Part shown: positions 35,840-47,400 of the stretch, in pieces
Layout of the letters: each line of letters opens with the position of its first letter
Position numbering within the stretch: position 1 is the first letter of the stretch
Assembly (NCBI RefSeq): GCF_000003815.2
Contig: NC_049993.1
Coordinates: 15,141,699-15,204,198, forward strand
Reading direction: 5' to 3'
Length of the DNA stretch: 62,500 nucleotides
Source: Branchiostoma floridae
Taxonomy: Eukaryota > Chordata > Leptocardii > Amphioxiformes > Branchiostomatidae
Position numbers and translations under genes: made by a program
The notes under the pieces: generated by a model
What the model saw: only the letters and a program-made list of their open reading frames with translations
The model's database searches: none
What the model was told of the DNA's origin: nothing

Positions 35840-36170
35840 ACAAAACACACAGTGTGATCGCGTGTGGGAGCAGCAGCGTGTTTGGCTTGGGGCCGAGAGG
35901 TCTCGAGTTCAAATCCTGTCGTGTAACCGATCTTTTGCTCTTGAGAAAGGCACTTTATACGGCTTTACTCACTTAACTCGGGTGAAAATTAGTACCTGGC
36001 AACGGCTAGGGCCGTCCCTCGGATAGGACGTTATATGGAGGTCCCGTGGTCATGGATAGCCATACCCCGGCACGTAAAAGAACCCGCCATACTTGTCAAA
36101 AAGAGTAGGTGACCTTTCCAGTGTGAGCGGATCAAGCCACTCCGGCCATATGGGGTAGGGAATTTAATGA
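35840..36170 (+). mobile_element. tRNA-derived SINE, plus strand
   Basis: A B-box-like AGTTCAAATCC at about 35905 is followed by GAGAAAGGCACTTTA, CTCACTTAACTCGGGTGAAA, CCTCGGATAGGACGTTA and AAAGAACCCGCCA. The same series is present in the SINE at 41590-41997. It runs into the 3' flank of the fibrinogen-type receptor gene. Confidence 0.7.
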
Positions 36171-36334
36171 GCAGCCTCGTAACCCTTGCTTCGCATATTG
36201 AGTCAGTACGTCGAGCTTGCAGAAGCTTGATGCTTCTGACTTAGGGAGAAGAGATGCTGCTACAGTGAGCGTAGTTCGGTGCCTAGAAGTGGCCAATGGC
36301 CTTGCAAACTCGTTTAAAAAAAGTGATTTTTTTC

Positions 36335-36653
36335 TCATTTTCCAGACAGGATTGCCATCAGCATCATAGATTTCGGATTTACCTTAAACTTTCTACAGCT
36401 CTTAAACGAACAGAAGTTCCACTGTTGGTTAAAACCTGTCATGTGACCACACGACACATACTTGTACCACCAGCCACCTCCATAGCGCTTAGCACAGCTG
36501 AGAGCTCTAGAATGTTTGTTGATACCATTGTTGTTCTTGTCCACAGTACTGAACGGACACCCTGAATGAATGGAAATCATCTGATCACAAATGATGCCTA
36601 TTCCCTCGGTTGGACCTAAATCCAGTTTGAAGTTATTGTTTTCATCTGATACC
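36335..36653 (-). CDS. FReD receptor exon 9 (domain end and stop)
   Basis: 319 nt, acceptor TTTTCTAG in phase 2. Encodes [13 protein letters not shown], then [12 protein letters not shown] (calcium-site region) and [12 protein letters not shown] compressed C-terminus with FKVNPK sits in place of the usual MKIRP. The stop is at 36335-36337. Confidence 0.85.
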
Positions 36654-39600
36654 CTAGAAAATAAGATAACATGTGTATTCATCAATGAACTATTATTGAA
36701 ATACTAAGTGAAAAGGTTCTTATATTATAGAGATGTATATATTCAACAAAATAGAAATAATGTAGAAAAAAGAAGCTCCGCATCCATTAAAAATAACATT
36801 TGCGATGGTCTGTAAGATATCGCTTACCTAAAGTAACCATGGCTGCAAGTCGATGGGTAATATATTCCCCTTGGTATCGCATCAACCCGAAGGCTGTAGT
36901 TCTTCTGGTACGTCAGTAGATGGAGGTAGTCATTTCCCAGCCAGTGTTCACCGGTCTTGTTGCCAAAACCACGTTTGTAGTCCTCCCAGGTACGGTTAAA
37001 CGGAACAGACCCGTCAAGCCGACGCTGAATGACAGTCCAGCCTCCTCCTAGTTAACACAGACAACAATGATCACCAACGGGTTCAAAACAAAGCCCGTTG
37101 CTCTTTGTATATATATATATCTATTCAACAATCTATCTATCTATCTATCTGTCTAGCTATATATCTATATAATCTATATATCTAAGACAGAGAGAGATAA
37201 AGAGAGATAAAGAGAGACAGAGAGATAGATATAGAAAGATATAGATTTATATAGATATATATATAGATATAAAATCCCAATAACTACACGATTCTTTAAA
37301 TATTGCTTTCTTACAAACAAGAAACAAGCACCTATATGAATCTCAAAATCTTTCTATCTCCATCTACCTCTCTCTCTCTCTGTCTCTCTCTTTCTATATA
37401 TCTATCAATCTATATATAGCAAGAGAGAGAGAGATATAAACATATTTTGATGAAACAAGCACAAGTGTGAATCTTGAAATGTTTGAACCCTGTTTACTAG
37501 GGTTAATACGTTGATACTTACCGTCAGTATCCATGTAGCAGTATACATCCACGGTTGTGATGTTCTGAAGGATGATGCGGTAAACACCGCTAGTTCTACA
37601 CCCTCCTTCGTAAATCTCGGCACAATCGCTGTAGTTTCCTGGTGCTGAAAGAAAATAATGACAAAGCCTTTATTTTTCTCTGAAGAAAATATCAGAATAA
37701 ATCAAAATGTCGTTCAAAAATCAAAATATCATTTAAAATATCACATGACACCACGTTTCTTTTGATGGAACAAAATAGCATGAACTATCAAAAAGATAAT
37801 GCATGAGCCATTGTATATAGGCGGCGGATAGGAGAAATTATAGTGTGATATTGAAAATGTATGGTTGCACCGCATGGAGTATACAGACATTAAGTATGGC
37901 AACTACTTTCTTCCACTTAACACAAGTCTCAGAGACTACAGTAGAAGACGTTTTATTGCAAATTCTATTTACCAGCATATTTCGTGCAATTATTCGGGTG
38001 GTGCAACATAGTGAAGTTACCCAACTGGATTTTGGGATTCAGTGCCATTAACAGAAATTTGTGGTAATCCGTGGTGCAATTGACTGGCTTCTACTGTAGT
38101 CAATTGATGTTATGGCCCTTACAGCAGGAAATACTCTGTTCTGTTGTCAGAGTGCTTGGAGGCTCCGTCAGAATCACAGATGCTGTAGTAATGCTAGTGG
38201 CAGTAGTGGCAGAAGAAGTCACTTCACCAGTGAACGTCATCGTTTGATGTGGACTCGAAGTTTGTAGAGATTCTGTAGTGGATACCGCCTCCTTAAAATA
38301 ATAGACAGTAATGGTTACGTTATTCAATGTAGATGAACCAGCAGTATACTGTCTCATTTTATGAAATGATTCCATCATGCATGCAGAAACTTCCAATTCT
38401 ACGATATCAGTGCATTCTAGTGTTTAACAGAGTTTAAAAACAACTGCCATCTATTAAACAATTATCATATGCTCTGATTAACCAATTACGTTATGGATGA
38501 CTCCGGGTTAACGATATATATTCACTATACATTCGAAGATTCTATACAGAAAAAAGGCATATGATTCTTGCAAATGCAGATGACAAGGAAATGATATTCA
38601 TGTAAATGCAAAAAGATATCAGGGACTGCTTTTAATAATGCATCCGCACACACTGAACCAGTCATGTTGAACGACATATCGAACAAATAGGACCCCACGT
38701 TTTATTTCGAACATCTTCGTCAAAAACAGCCCCAGTGGGACAAAATAGCCAAATTAAAAGTATAAGTCACTCACTCACGACTGAACCAACCGGTTGCATA
38801 CTTAAAAAAAAAAAAAAAGACAGCGCCTTTTTTCGACCTATTCTGAGAAGATTTCAGCTTTTACCTAAAGTCAATCGGTATTATCAGATAAATAGTGTCG
38901 GCGGTCAGTTCTGTGTTACTGCCTCTGTTTTCGCCCAAGGCGTTGGAAATACAAAATTATGGCTGGACAGGGGGCGGGGTTTCAAAATCGCTCTTGTGAT
39001 GAAATGTGGAATAATGGTATAATGGTGTAGTCTGGTTGTTCTGCAACTTTACTAAATGTAATCACTTTCTATTCACCATTGCCATACTTGAAACGCTTTG
39101 ATTTACTTTGATTTAAGCCATGGTTGTTGTTTTACATACCCGGGTTTTTGAGATGGTTCTCGTCTTGATGATGACCACTGTCAACGCCACCACACCCATA
39201 ATGACGGCAATGATGACGAGGACACAGATCATCCGTGAAAATGTAGTGAGGAACATCCTTCTAAAATAGGAACGCTCGTTGTCGGTATCTGGAAGCATCC
39301 CCCCAAAAGACTCAATTTCATAATCGTTGACTATTGATTGTTTAAGTTTTCAAGTCATTACATACACGGTGAGGAGTGAATGCAGCTATTGTTAGGGAAT
39401 GTAGTAAACGTAGCGAGGTATTAGCGGAAGGTATTAACGGTTTGCATCTGAGAATATATTCATTGCAGTAAATTTACTCCATCTAAATTTTTAGATGTAC
39501 ATAATGTGAGCTTAGTTTACATATATCTATCTTTTCTCTACTCTACTCTACTCCACTATTATCTACTATACTATACTCTGCACTACTCTACTCTAGTTTA

Positions 39601-42600
39601 CTCTACTTGACGCTAATTTACTCTACTCTACTCAACTCTTTAAAACCTTACTTACTATATATGTATAATAGGTTTGATTCTACTCTGATGTACTCTATTC
39701 TAGTCTGCTCTACTGTATTCTCATCTACTTTACTCCACTCTAATCTCAATGATATTACTTTATAACTTAATGTAATTTTACTATACTTTGCTTTTACTTT
39801 ACATTAATTCACAATGACAACAACTTTTCCTACCTCCATTCATAGCATCTTGTGGCACGTCGTTGACTGAGGATTGACGTTCTCTGATTGGATCGCTGTT
39901 AGTATCTTCATCTTTCAAATCTGTCCTCAGATCGTCCATGTTTTCATAGTGATTTTCCTGCTCAGTCTCACTTGTGCCTGATGAAAACAGTGTGGACAAA
40001 TTGATTTCATATGCATAACAAAAAGTTAGTAAAAATTAGTGAAAAGTTTAAACTTTGTTCGAACACAAAGGAAGAAACTCACCATAAATTTTCGGCCGAG
40101 TACTCCGACCTTCATCAGATGAATGATTCGCTGCACTAATCCGGAAGTCGCTGGCAGGTTTCGCCTTCCCGCCATTTATGATTCGCTGCTACCTGACGTC
40201 ATCCGACGACTTCCGGATTAGTGCATCGAATCACTCATCTGATGAAGGTCGGAGTATTCGGCCGAAAATTTATGGTGAGTTTCTTCCTTTGTCTTGGAAC
40301 AAACTTTAAACTTTTCACTATGGAATTTACCAACACAGATGAGCTTTCATTCGGATATTAGTAAAAAAATGTTAGTAAACAATTGTAAACTGTTCAAAGA
40401 GATGCTGCATATTATATGCCTAATTGCGTACACATTTAGCTAACACAGGCCACAAAGCTGGTTTTTGACTGATGTAAACTACAAATACACACACACACAT
40501 ACATAGACACACACACACACACACAAAGACACACACACACCAAAAACAGTATGTATTTTTCATTAAAGAAGATGTGAATAAACAAGCGGAAAGCGGGAAA
40601 CACCTTGACTTGCTGCTCCAAGAGCCCCGATCCCATATGCAGGGTTTTCCATGCCCTTCTTTACCACTGCACATCGGTTGCCAAGTGGTTTCTCATCAAG
40701 TCCATCTGTACCAGGAATGTCCTTTTCTTTCTTGAAATCTGAGAAATTTTGACAAGTAGTTCTTATAATCTATAACAATTTTGTTTTATCTATCTGCTTT
40801 GAAAGTTCATTGAGAAAACTTTTGACAAGTGAGTTAGGCCGTAGAGTATGAAGACAGTGAACTGTATTTATCATTATTATTATATACCTCATGAAATTTG
40901 CATCATTGTTTTTCAAATTTACACAATCAAAAATACACATCCGTACCTTCTTCTGTTGCTCTTCGCGTAACGCTGTGCGTGTACATCGGATTTATTAATT
41001 CCGTTGTAACAACTTCCGCAAAAGCATCGGTACCAGCAGGATGGTTATTTTCTTCTTGCCTCGCCAAGGAATCGTTAGAACTTGTACCTGAAACATATTA
41101 AAACAGAATTTATCATACCGTGCTTGTAATAAGAAAAAAAACACCTCTATGATATAAATAACTTCGCAATTCGCAAAGCCATAACAAAGTTGAGAATCAT
41201 CAATCATAAATTTAATAAATGAACAGGAAGGTACCACAATGTAGCCCCTCACCAAAGGTTCTGCCTATTTTGTCCAAAGCAAATTGAAAAAGCATGTCGT
41301 TTCCTCATTGAGTGCCTTAAATTTTGTAAGGTATGTTACGCAATAAGTTATTCACATTCCTATGTCTAAAAATTACCCAAGATACTCGACAGCAAAAGTA
41401 GATTTGACTATATCGTTAGATCCGACAACCCCTATGATGCTAAGATAGGTAAATACATAAAAGATTGCTTTTTGATTAGAAAAGCTAATGGCATCATCAT
41501 CATCATCGGTCGACGTGATCAAATGTAAACATGTTCGCACATGTTCGCACACGACGGGGTGATACCGCCCCTTTCGGGGTGACATACCCTTTCGCTGGCT
41601 AATTACAAGACGGGGATGCGCCAGGTCTCCCGTCCGGGTGAATGATGTAAATCACCGTGTGGCTGATACGGTATGGAGGTTCGCCAGGCCTCCAACCGGG
41701 TGATTTGAAGTGAATCACCAACTCCGGACAGAAGGGTTTGCTCCAACCACACCGCACCATCGCACGTGTGGGGGTTCTTTAACGTGCATGGGCTGTGACT
41801 CTCCCCATACACGGGACCTCCATTTAACGTCCTATCCGAGGGACGACTCATTTTTCACTTGAGTAAAGTGAGGAAAGTCGTGTAAAGTGCCTTTCCCAAG
41901 GGCACAAGACCGGCAACACGGAGGCGGATTCGAACCGGCGACCTCTCGGTCACGGGCCGTATACACTACCACTGTGCTACGCGGCCCCGACTGCTACGCG
42001 GCCCCGACTAATGGCATACGTTTAGACAGTATGGAGGTTTTCTTACTACTCTAATTGTTTAGTTAGTAGAGCTTTATGATTTATTCTGTATCAATATCTG
42101 TAGTTTATACTTTGGAGGAACAATAGAGCCTGTAAATGGCCCTGTTGGATGACTGGCGTTTCTAATTAAAGCATTGGCTACAAACGTCACTGGCGAGGAT
42201 TCGTGTATTAGTTTCAATGGAAAACATGTTCAAGTACTACATGTACATAGGCATTGGGAGGGCGTTTGATCGCAGTACTTTCTGTTTCTGTCATCCATTC
42301 TGTGTCACTGAGTCGTTTCTGCAAGATTTTCAGATTTGATTGATAGGGAACCTAATTGATACAGGACTGGTGATGTTTGTTTCTCAGCTGTGTGTAAAGT
42401 TACAGGCAGAATTTCCCGATATCGGCGAGCCAACAACCTCTCGCCGACAGCTTTTTTTCAGCGTCTAGATGGAAATTTCGCCATAAAGATATCGGGAAAA
42501 TTTCTCCCGAAAGTTCCGGACCATTCGTACGGTAGCTTAGCAGGGGTCCCCGATAGCTTAGCAGGGGTCCCCGACAGCTTCCGCGCGCGTGTAGATGTGT

Positions 42601-43795
42601 CCCGGCTTCGGGAGGGCTCATTAGCATACAACGCGGGCTCATTAGGCTGTATAGCTGTTTATGACTGCAAGCGCCACGGGTGTCCCGCGACCAACGTTCC
42701 AGATCCCTCCCGACACATCCACAGATATCGGCAAAAACTGTGTATAGATTGGGCCTAAGCCCACTCACAGTGGGGAGTTCGCGCTCGACTATTCCTGGCT
42801 GTGATTAACAGTAGGATCTTTCACGGTCCACTTATCCAAATACACAAGATTCTAACAAAGTATTATCTTTTGAAATGCAGTCTATGTAATGTTACTTTGT
42901 TTCATAAAGTATTGAAATTATTGTTTTCGGTGCCATGGAAATTAAGAATGTTCCAGAAAAGCGTTAAGGAATTTAGAAAGTGTAAACAAATTTTGAAATC
43001 CTTGGAAACTATGAAGACACATAGATTTTAAATCAAATATACACAATGGTAACAAACAATTGGACGGTGACATAAAACGGACTCTAGGGTTGTGAATTAT
43101 AGTTTTAGTATCAAACATCTCTGACAAGAAACGGTCTTATTATGATAAATTTTACAAAGAATGAATCGTTTATAAGAACTATTAAAATCTTCCCATAATT
43201 AGCTTCAAACATAGTCTTAATGAGAGGATTAAAATTATCTGTGTCTTTTAGTAAGAAAATAAAGTCACCGAAAATTTAGATTTCCAAAAACAATGTCGTC
43301 TTTAATTTATTCATGAATTAATACACATATCAAGAAAAATAATATGGTACACCCACCTGCATTTTGTTTTGCAGTAAGACCAGATATGGTTTCGCCGTGG
43401 TACACGTCAGACTCAGCAGAATTTTTTATTTCCTCTGAGTTTCCGTAGAGCCGTGACGAAACTCCGGGGTCCGTAGAGGCTCCACAGACGTAAATACCTG
43501 ATGTTGGCCAGGAAGATTTCTCTGCTGTATCTTCGTAGATGCGTGAAGGAGTCTTGGAACGTTCTTGAGCGGCATCTTGACCCTCACGTTCCTCAGCAAT
43601 CGTGGTGGATTCCTTATGATCTGTTTTGTCTCCATACAGGTGTGACATGTGAACTTCTTTATCTGTCATGCCTGACTGATTGCCGTCAAGACCAGAGTCT
43701 CCTCGGGATAGGGGCACCTCGGCAAGAGGCCCGATACAGTCTGCGTTGCTAAGGCGTGGTACAGCCCAGAAGATTTCTTCCTTCCCCGTCTGCAT
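36335..43795 (-). CDS. Type II transmembrane fibrinogen-like (FReD) receptor, 9 exons
   Basis: Exons 43795-43357, 41087-40947, 40738-40604, 39977-39834, 39288-39140, 38291-38123, 37644-37522, 37047-36828 and 36653-36335 join in phase to 1839 nt (612 residues). Residues 1-305 have no signal peptide and carry tyrosine motifs: Y54, Y87, Y102, Y117, Y132, NPMY 179-182, NPAY 225-228 and YENM 249-252. A membrane span follows at 306-327, then a Ser/Thr-rich stalk (337-392), then a fibrinogen C-terminal domain from about 398 with C400, C408, [10 protein letters not shown] (434-443), [12 protein letters not shown] and [11 protein letters not shown] (560-570). The end is short and divergent. Such domains bind glycans or acetylated ligands in ficolin-like proteins; here the tail suggests signalling or endocytosis through SH2/PTB adaptors. 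The ligand is unknown. Confidence 0.85.
36828..37047 (-). CDS. FReD receptor exon 8
   Basis: 220 nt. Encodes [36 protein letters not shown] and [15 protein letters not shown], the most conserved part of the fibrinogen-like domain. Donor GTAAGC, phase 2. Confidence 0.92.
37110..37435. repeat. CTAT/GATA and CT microsatellite in FReD intron 7
   Basis: Runs of TATCTATC, TATATAGA, AGAGAGAT and CTCTCTCT fill most of the intron between exons 7 and 8. Confidence 0.9.
37522..37644 (-). CDS. FReD receptor exon 7 (domain start)
   Basis: 123 nt, acceptor TTCTTTCAG, donor GTAAGT. Encodes [19 protein letters not shown] and VYCYMDTD, the canonical beginning of a fibrinogen C-terminal domain. Confidence 0.9.
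38123..38291 (-). CDS. FReD receptor exon 6 (Ser/Thr stalk)
   Basis: 169 nt, acceptor TTATTTTAAG. Encodes a Thr/Ser-rich stalk such as [14 protein letters not shown], a likely O-glycosylated spacer that lifts the lectin-like head off the membrane. Donor GTAAGG, phase 1. Confidence 0.75.
38440..39130. other. FReD receptor intron 5, no further gene
   Basis: Intron between the membrane exon and the stalk exon. It contains a poly-A tract near 38803. A plus-strand frame at 38735-39022 has no domain and is taken as chance. Confidence 0.5.
39140..39288 (-). CDS. FReD receptor exon 5 (membrane span)
   Basis: 149 nt. Encodes [13 protein letters not shown], then the hydrophobic span [20 protein letters not shown], then basic residues. 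Donor GTATGT, phase 0. Confidence 0.8.
39528..39765. repeat. CTCTA-type pentanucleotide repeat
   Basis: Degenerate TCTACTCTACTC units in FReD intron 4, interrupted by CTTTAAAACCTTAC-like sequence. Confidence 0.85.
39834..39977 (-). CDS. FReD receptor exon 4
   Basis: 144 nt, phase 1 at both ends, acceptor TTTTCATCAG, donor GTAGGA. Encodes [22 protein letters not shown] fits both a Grb2-type YxN site and a PI3-kinase-type YxxM site. Confidence 0.8.
40037..40320. mobile_element. Long hairpin element with hammerhead-like cores
   Basis: Arms of about 110 bp begin TAGTGAAAAGTTTAAACTTT and are inverted copies of each other, around a GC-rich centre near 40150-40200. Each arm, read toward its own end, contains CTGATGA, a short stem (GGTCGG and CGGCC) and GAAAA. 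This arrangement resembles the catalytic core of hammerhead ribozymes found in Penelope-like and other retroelements. The element lies in FReD intron 3 and encodes no protein. Confidence 0.65.
40490..40540. repeat. CA microsatellite
   Basis: ACACACACAC runs with small interruptions just downstream of FReD exon 3. Cys/Val-rich minus frames crossing it are repeat translations. Confidence 0.9.
40604..40738 (-). CDS. FReD receptor exon 3
   Basis: 135 nt, phase 1 at both ends. Encodes [16 protein letters not shown] and the motif [11 protein letters not shown]. Donor GTGTTT is weak but in phase. Confidence 0.7.
40947..41087 (-). CDS. FReD receptor exon 2
   Basis: 141 nt, phase 1 at both ends, acceptor AATATGTTTCAG, donor GTACGG. 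Encodes [14 protein letters not shown] onward and the motif INPMYTHS. Confidence 0.75.
41590..41997 (-). mobile_element. tRNA-derived SINE, minus strand
   Basis: Read on the minus strand it starts GGGGCCGCGTAGCACAGTGG, an A-box-like RNA polymerase III promoter. A perfect B box follows, CCGGTTCGAATCC (41948-41936). Then come GGGAAAGGCACTTTACACGA, TCGGATAGGACGTTAAATGG and AAAGAACCCCCACA. The first 18 bases of the head are duplicated at the 5' end (41980-41997). It lies in FReD intron 1. A related copy starts at 35840 and another runs off the right edge. Confidence 0.85.
42000..43300. other. Rest of FReD intron 1
   Basis: Contains a GC-rich stretch at 42400-42740 open on both strands, with a 22 bp tandem duplication around 42533-42580 (TAGCTTAGCAGGGGTCCCCG) and the palindrome CCGATATCGG. 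No recognisable protein, so it is probably a repeat fragment. Confidence 0.5.
43357..43795 (-). CDS. FReD receptor exon 1 (cytoplasmic)
   Basis: ATG at 43795. Encodes about 146 hydrophilic, acidic residues with HLYGD, RIYED, GIYVC, RLYGN and DVYHG tyrosine sites. The donor is GTGGGT (phase 1). No signal peptide, as expected for a type II protein. Confidence 0.7.
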
Positions 43796-43799
43796 TTTC

Positions 43800-44480
43800 T
43801 GCGAAGGTGCTCCGTTTGGAAAGGATGGTTACCTAATTGAATTTCTAGCTGGTATTTGTAACGTTAGGTGGCAAAATACGGAAGGTTGCGGACAAAAGTG
43901 CTGGGCAGGGAAAACAAGACCGTCTCCTAATCCAAGTGGTGTTTTCTTCTGTTAGCGCAGACTCATTAGAAAAATGTTCACATCACGGGTCATAATGAGA
44001 AACCCACGCACCAAGCATGATTGTCTGATAAATGTTACTGTTATTCAATAAGAAATGCAATCATATTTTCAAGCTATCAGAAGCCTTATTAAGCATGTGA
44101 CCAGTCTTCATTTAAATATGCATAAATGCTAGCGAGGTTAGGGTAAGCAGCATTTGGCAAGCATTATCATGCCACTGTTAACTTATACGTATAATGTTTG
44201 TTTTTTTAAATTTGATGGACTGTTGTATTTTATTATTTATTTTACACTTACTTGTAATCAAAATCAATTATTCTTCTCATTTAAGAAATCTATAAAACAA
44301 AGCTACCAGTTCTCAGATAGAGGCATCGATAGATATGTGCGGTGGCATTTTGTTTTAGTTCTCTTTGTCATCGAACTACTCATCTCTTTATGTCTTGGAT
44401 GATTCTATTGTTAATACCAGTTTTATATAATTGAATACGGGGATAAAAGACGTGTTGCTTGTGATGCCATTTTTTTATGA
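43800..44480. promoter_or_regulatory. 5' flank of the FReD receptor gene
   Basis: Presumed promoter region, upstream of the minus-strand ATG at 43795 and limited by the 3' end of the LINE. No TATA box could be assigned at a confident distance. Confidence 0.35.
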
Positions 44481-44482
44481 TG

Positions 44483-47400
44483 AATGATGATGAATGATTT
44501 TATTTGTAAAACATTGCAGCTTGGTAGCTGAATTGCGAGTTACATTACAATAATTGTGGGTTATCTCCACATACATAAATTAGAACAAACATCGTGAATA
44601 AAACTAGGCTATTGAATCTCTGTATAAATCTGCATACATGGTATTCCGACAGTTTAGTACACAAAGATATTGTTTGAAAAGAAGCTAGGCTAATACAGAC
44701 GTACTAATAGTCTCTAACATTGTACTAGTAGTCTCTAGGATACACTTTCGGACACTAGTGGCCACTTGCATACAACAAATCTAATGCGCGTGGAATGAAG
44801 GATAACGCATGTCTTTTAGTCTTGCTTATCATTTTTGCACAATATGGTCTTCTGCTACGAAGACCGTAGTGAGTGTCCGCGGATCTGGTTAAGAATGCCC
44901 AGAGAGGAGAAGACTCATCCTGAAGGATATGTTCTAGAGTTCTCAGTGTAGCTCTCTCACGTCTACTAGCTAGTGTTGGGATAGAGTCAACAGGAAGTCC
45001 AATGATTCTCATACACCGCTTTTGAACAGATTCAAGAGAGTCCGAAAGATGATTTGGCAATCCTCCCCACACAGGGCTCGCGTACTCGAGGATAGGTCTA
45101 ATAAACGTCAGGTAAATCTGGGTTAGGACGTCTACAGAGAGACCCGCTTTCTTAGCGATGCAAAGGTAGTAAATCCTCGGTCGGACTCTGCTCAGCATGT
45201 ATTGTATGTGAGCATCCCAGGTGAGGTCATAAGAAATGTGAACACCAAGTAGCTTGAAAGTGGTGACCCTTTGAATCTCATTACCAGCTATTGTAGGATG
45301 GTGAGGAAAGGGTATATTGGCCTCTTTCCTGGTACTGATTACCATGTCCTTGGTTTTTTTGCCATTTGCTGCAAGGGAGAAAGACTTGCCCCATTCATCA
45401 ATACAGTCCAGCGCAAGTTGGGTCTGTCCAGGTAATGACCCCATGAGGAACTCTGAAGTTGTCAAGTCGTCAGCATATTTAACCGGAGAGACAGACATTG
45501 GCAGCTTAGCGTCCAGAGTGTTAATACAGATCACAAACAGGAGCGGCGAAAGCAAGCCACCTTGAGGAACACCAGCCAAGACTTTATGGGGCTTTGACTG
45601 ACATGAACCCCACTTTACCATCTGGGTCCGGTCTTCAAGGTAGCTGGAGATTGTAGACCATAGGTCCTGCCGGATACCCATGTCTGCCAGAGTCCGTAGG
45701 AGTTGGCCATGGTCAATCGTGTCGAATGCACGAGAGAAATCAACAAACACGGCATGAATATCCATTCTTGGACTGCTGTTTAGTGCGTCGTTCCATGACT
45801 GTAGAATGTGGATAAGTGCAGTGACTGTCGAGCGTTTTGCAAGAAAACCATGCTGAGAAGAAATCAAATGGCTTTCCGTGTCTCGTAAAAGAGCATCTTT
45901 CAGCAGACCCTCAAACACTTTCCCCACACTACTGACAAGGGAAATCTGTCTGTAGTCCAACGGAAATTGGGGTCTAGGTTTCTTGGGGACTGCTCTCACC
46001 ATGGCGTGTTTCCACATGCTAGGGAATGTGCGGTTTTGGACACATGAGTTATAAACGTCGCACAAGACTGGTGCAAGCTCTTCATGGAAAACTTTCAGAA
46101 TCCATGATGGGATTTGGTCAGGGCCCGCACCTTTCCGACCGTTCACCTTTCTCAGTCTTGACTTTATCTGACCAATGCTAAAGAGTGGCAAGGATGACCG
46201 TGCCAACCTGTGGGCTACATCCTCTACAGTTGGTACATTTCGGTCAACCAAGCTCCATACGGAGGCGAAGTGTTCAGCAAGAATGTCGCACTCACGTTGT
46301 AGAACTTGAAGGTCAGTACTGGAGTTAGCTTGTTTGTCATTTCCCATACCCATGAGGGTTTTGATGGATTTAAACCACTGACCAGTGTCGGAATGCCTCA
46401 GGTGTTGTACCTCCTTTTGATAATATCGTCGTTTTGCATGTTTGATTTGCTTAGCCACGAGGTTACGGAGTTTAGAATACACTGTAGTATTACCAGCACG
46501 GAAAGCCTGCTGCCTTTTGACTATCAACTCTTTGATTTTGACTGACATCCAAGGCTTGTCATTTGTAGTGATTCTTAACTTCCTTGCAGGAACAGCCTCG
46601 TTAAGTATTGATTCTACTAATGATGTAAAGAGAGCGACCTTCCTCTGGGGATCTGGGGTCTCGTACACAGGTGAAAAGTCCGTTGTGTTCATGAGAAGGC
46701 CTAGTCTCCTCATGGCATCCGGTGTACACTGTCTTCGCGTGATATAGCAGGGAGGCTTGGAGGGCCATGGACCAGATGCCCATAGGATGGATTGATGGTC
46801 CGAAGACCCAATAGGAGGAAGGTGAATAGGAGATGTGTACATGTGATGAACATTAGTAAAAATGGAGTCCAGCTGGTTGTCACCTCTTGTGGCATGTGTA
46901 ACAACTTGTTTCAGACCGTACCTGTGGCATAGAGGGTGCGATTTGAACTTGTTCGTGTCACCGAGGATTACAATTCCAGGCTGAGAAAAGTTACGCTCAA
47001 TGTTGTCGAGGCAACGCCCAAGGTACTCAGTAACCTCGTTATCTGATTTGGAGGACCGAGACGACTTTGGCGGATTGTACAGAACACCGACAACAAGGGA
47101 GTTCAAACCTCGAGGTAGACGGGTAGGCCTTATCCACAACCATAGCGCTTCGTGACCATCTTGCTCAAGGTTCGTAAGTCGCTTGTGTTGAAGTTCGGAA
47201 GCAATGTACAGTGCAACTCCTCCACCCGCACGGGACGTCCGGTCACGTCTGTGGACAGTATATCCCGGTAATGACACTAGGGAGTCGGTAATGTCATCAT
47301 TCAACCACGTTTCTGTCACAGCAACAATGCTGGTTCCGTTGGCCAAGGAAACAGTATACAGTTCATCGGTTTTATACCTGAGCGAGCGAACGTTCGCAAG

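Noticed and set aside
42390-42768. Two overlapping 122-codon frames on opposite strands
   Set aside because: GC-rich sequence open on both strands in an intron; neither product shows a domain, and the region contains a tandem duplication and palindromes.
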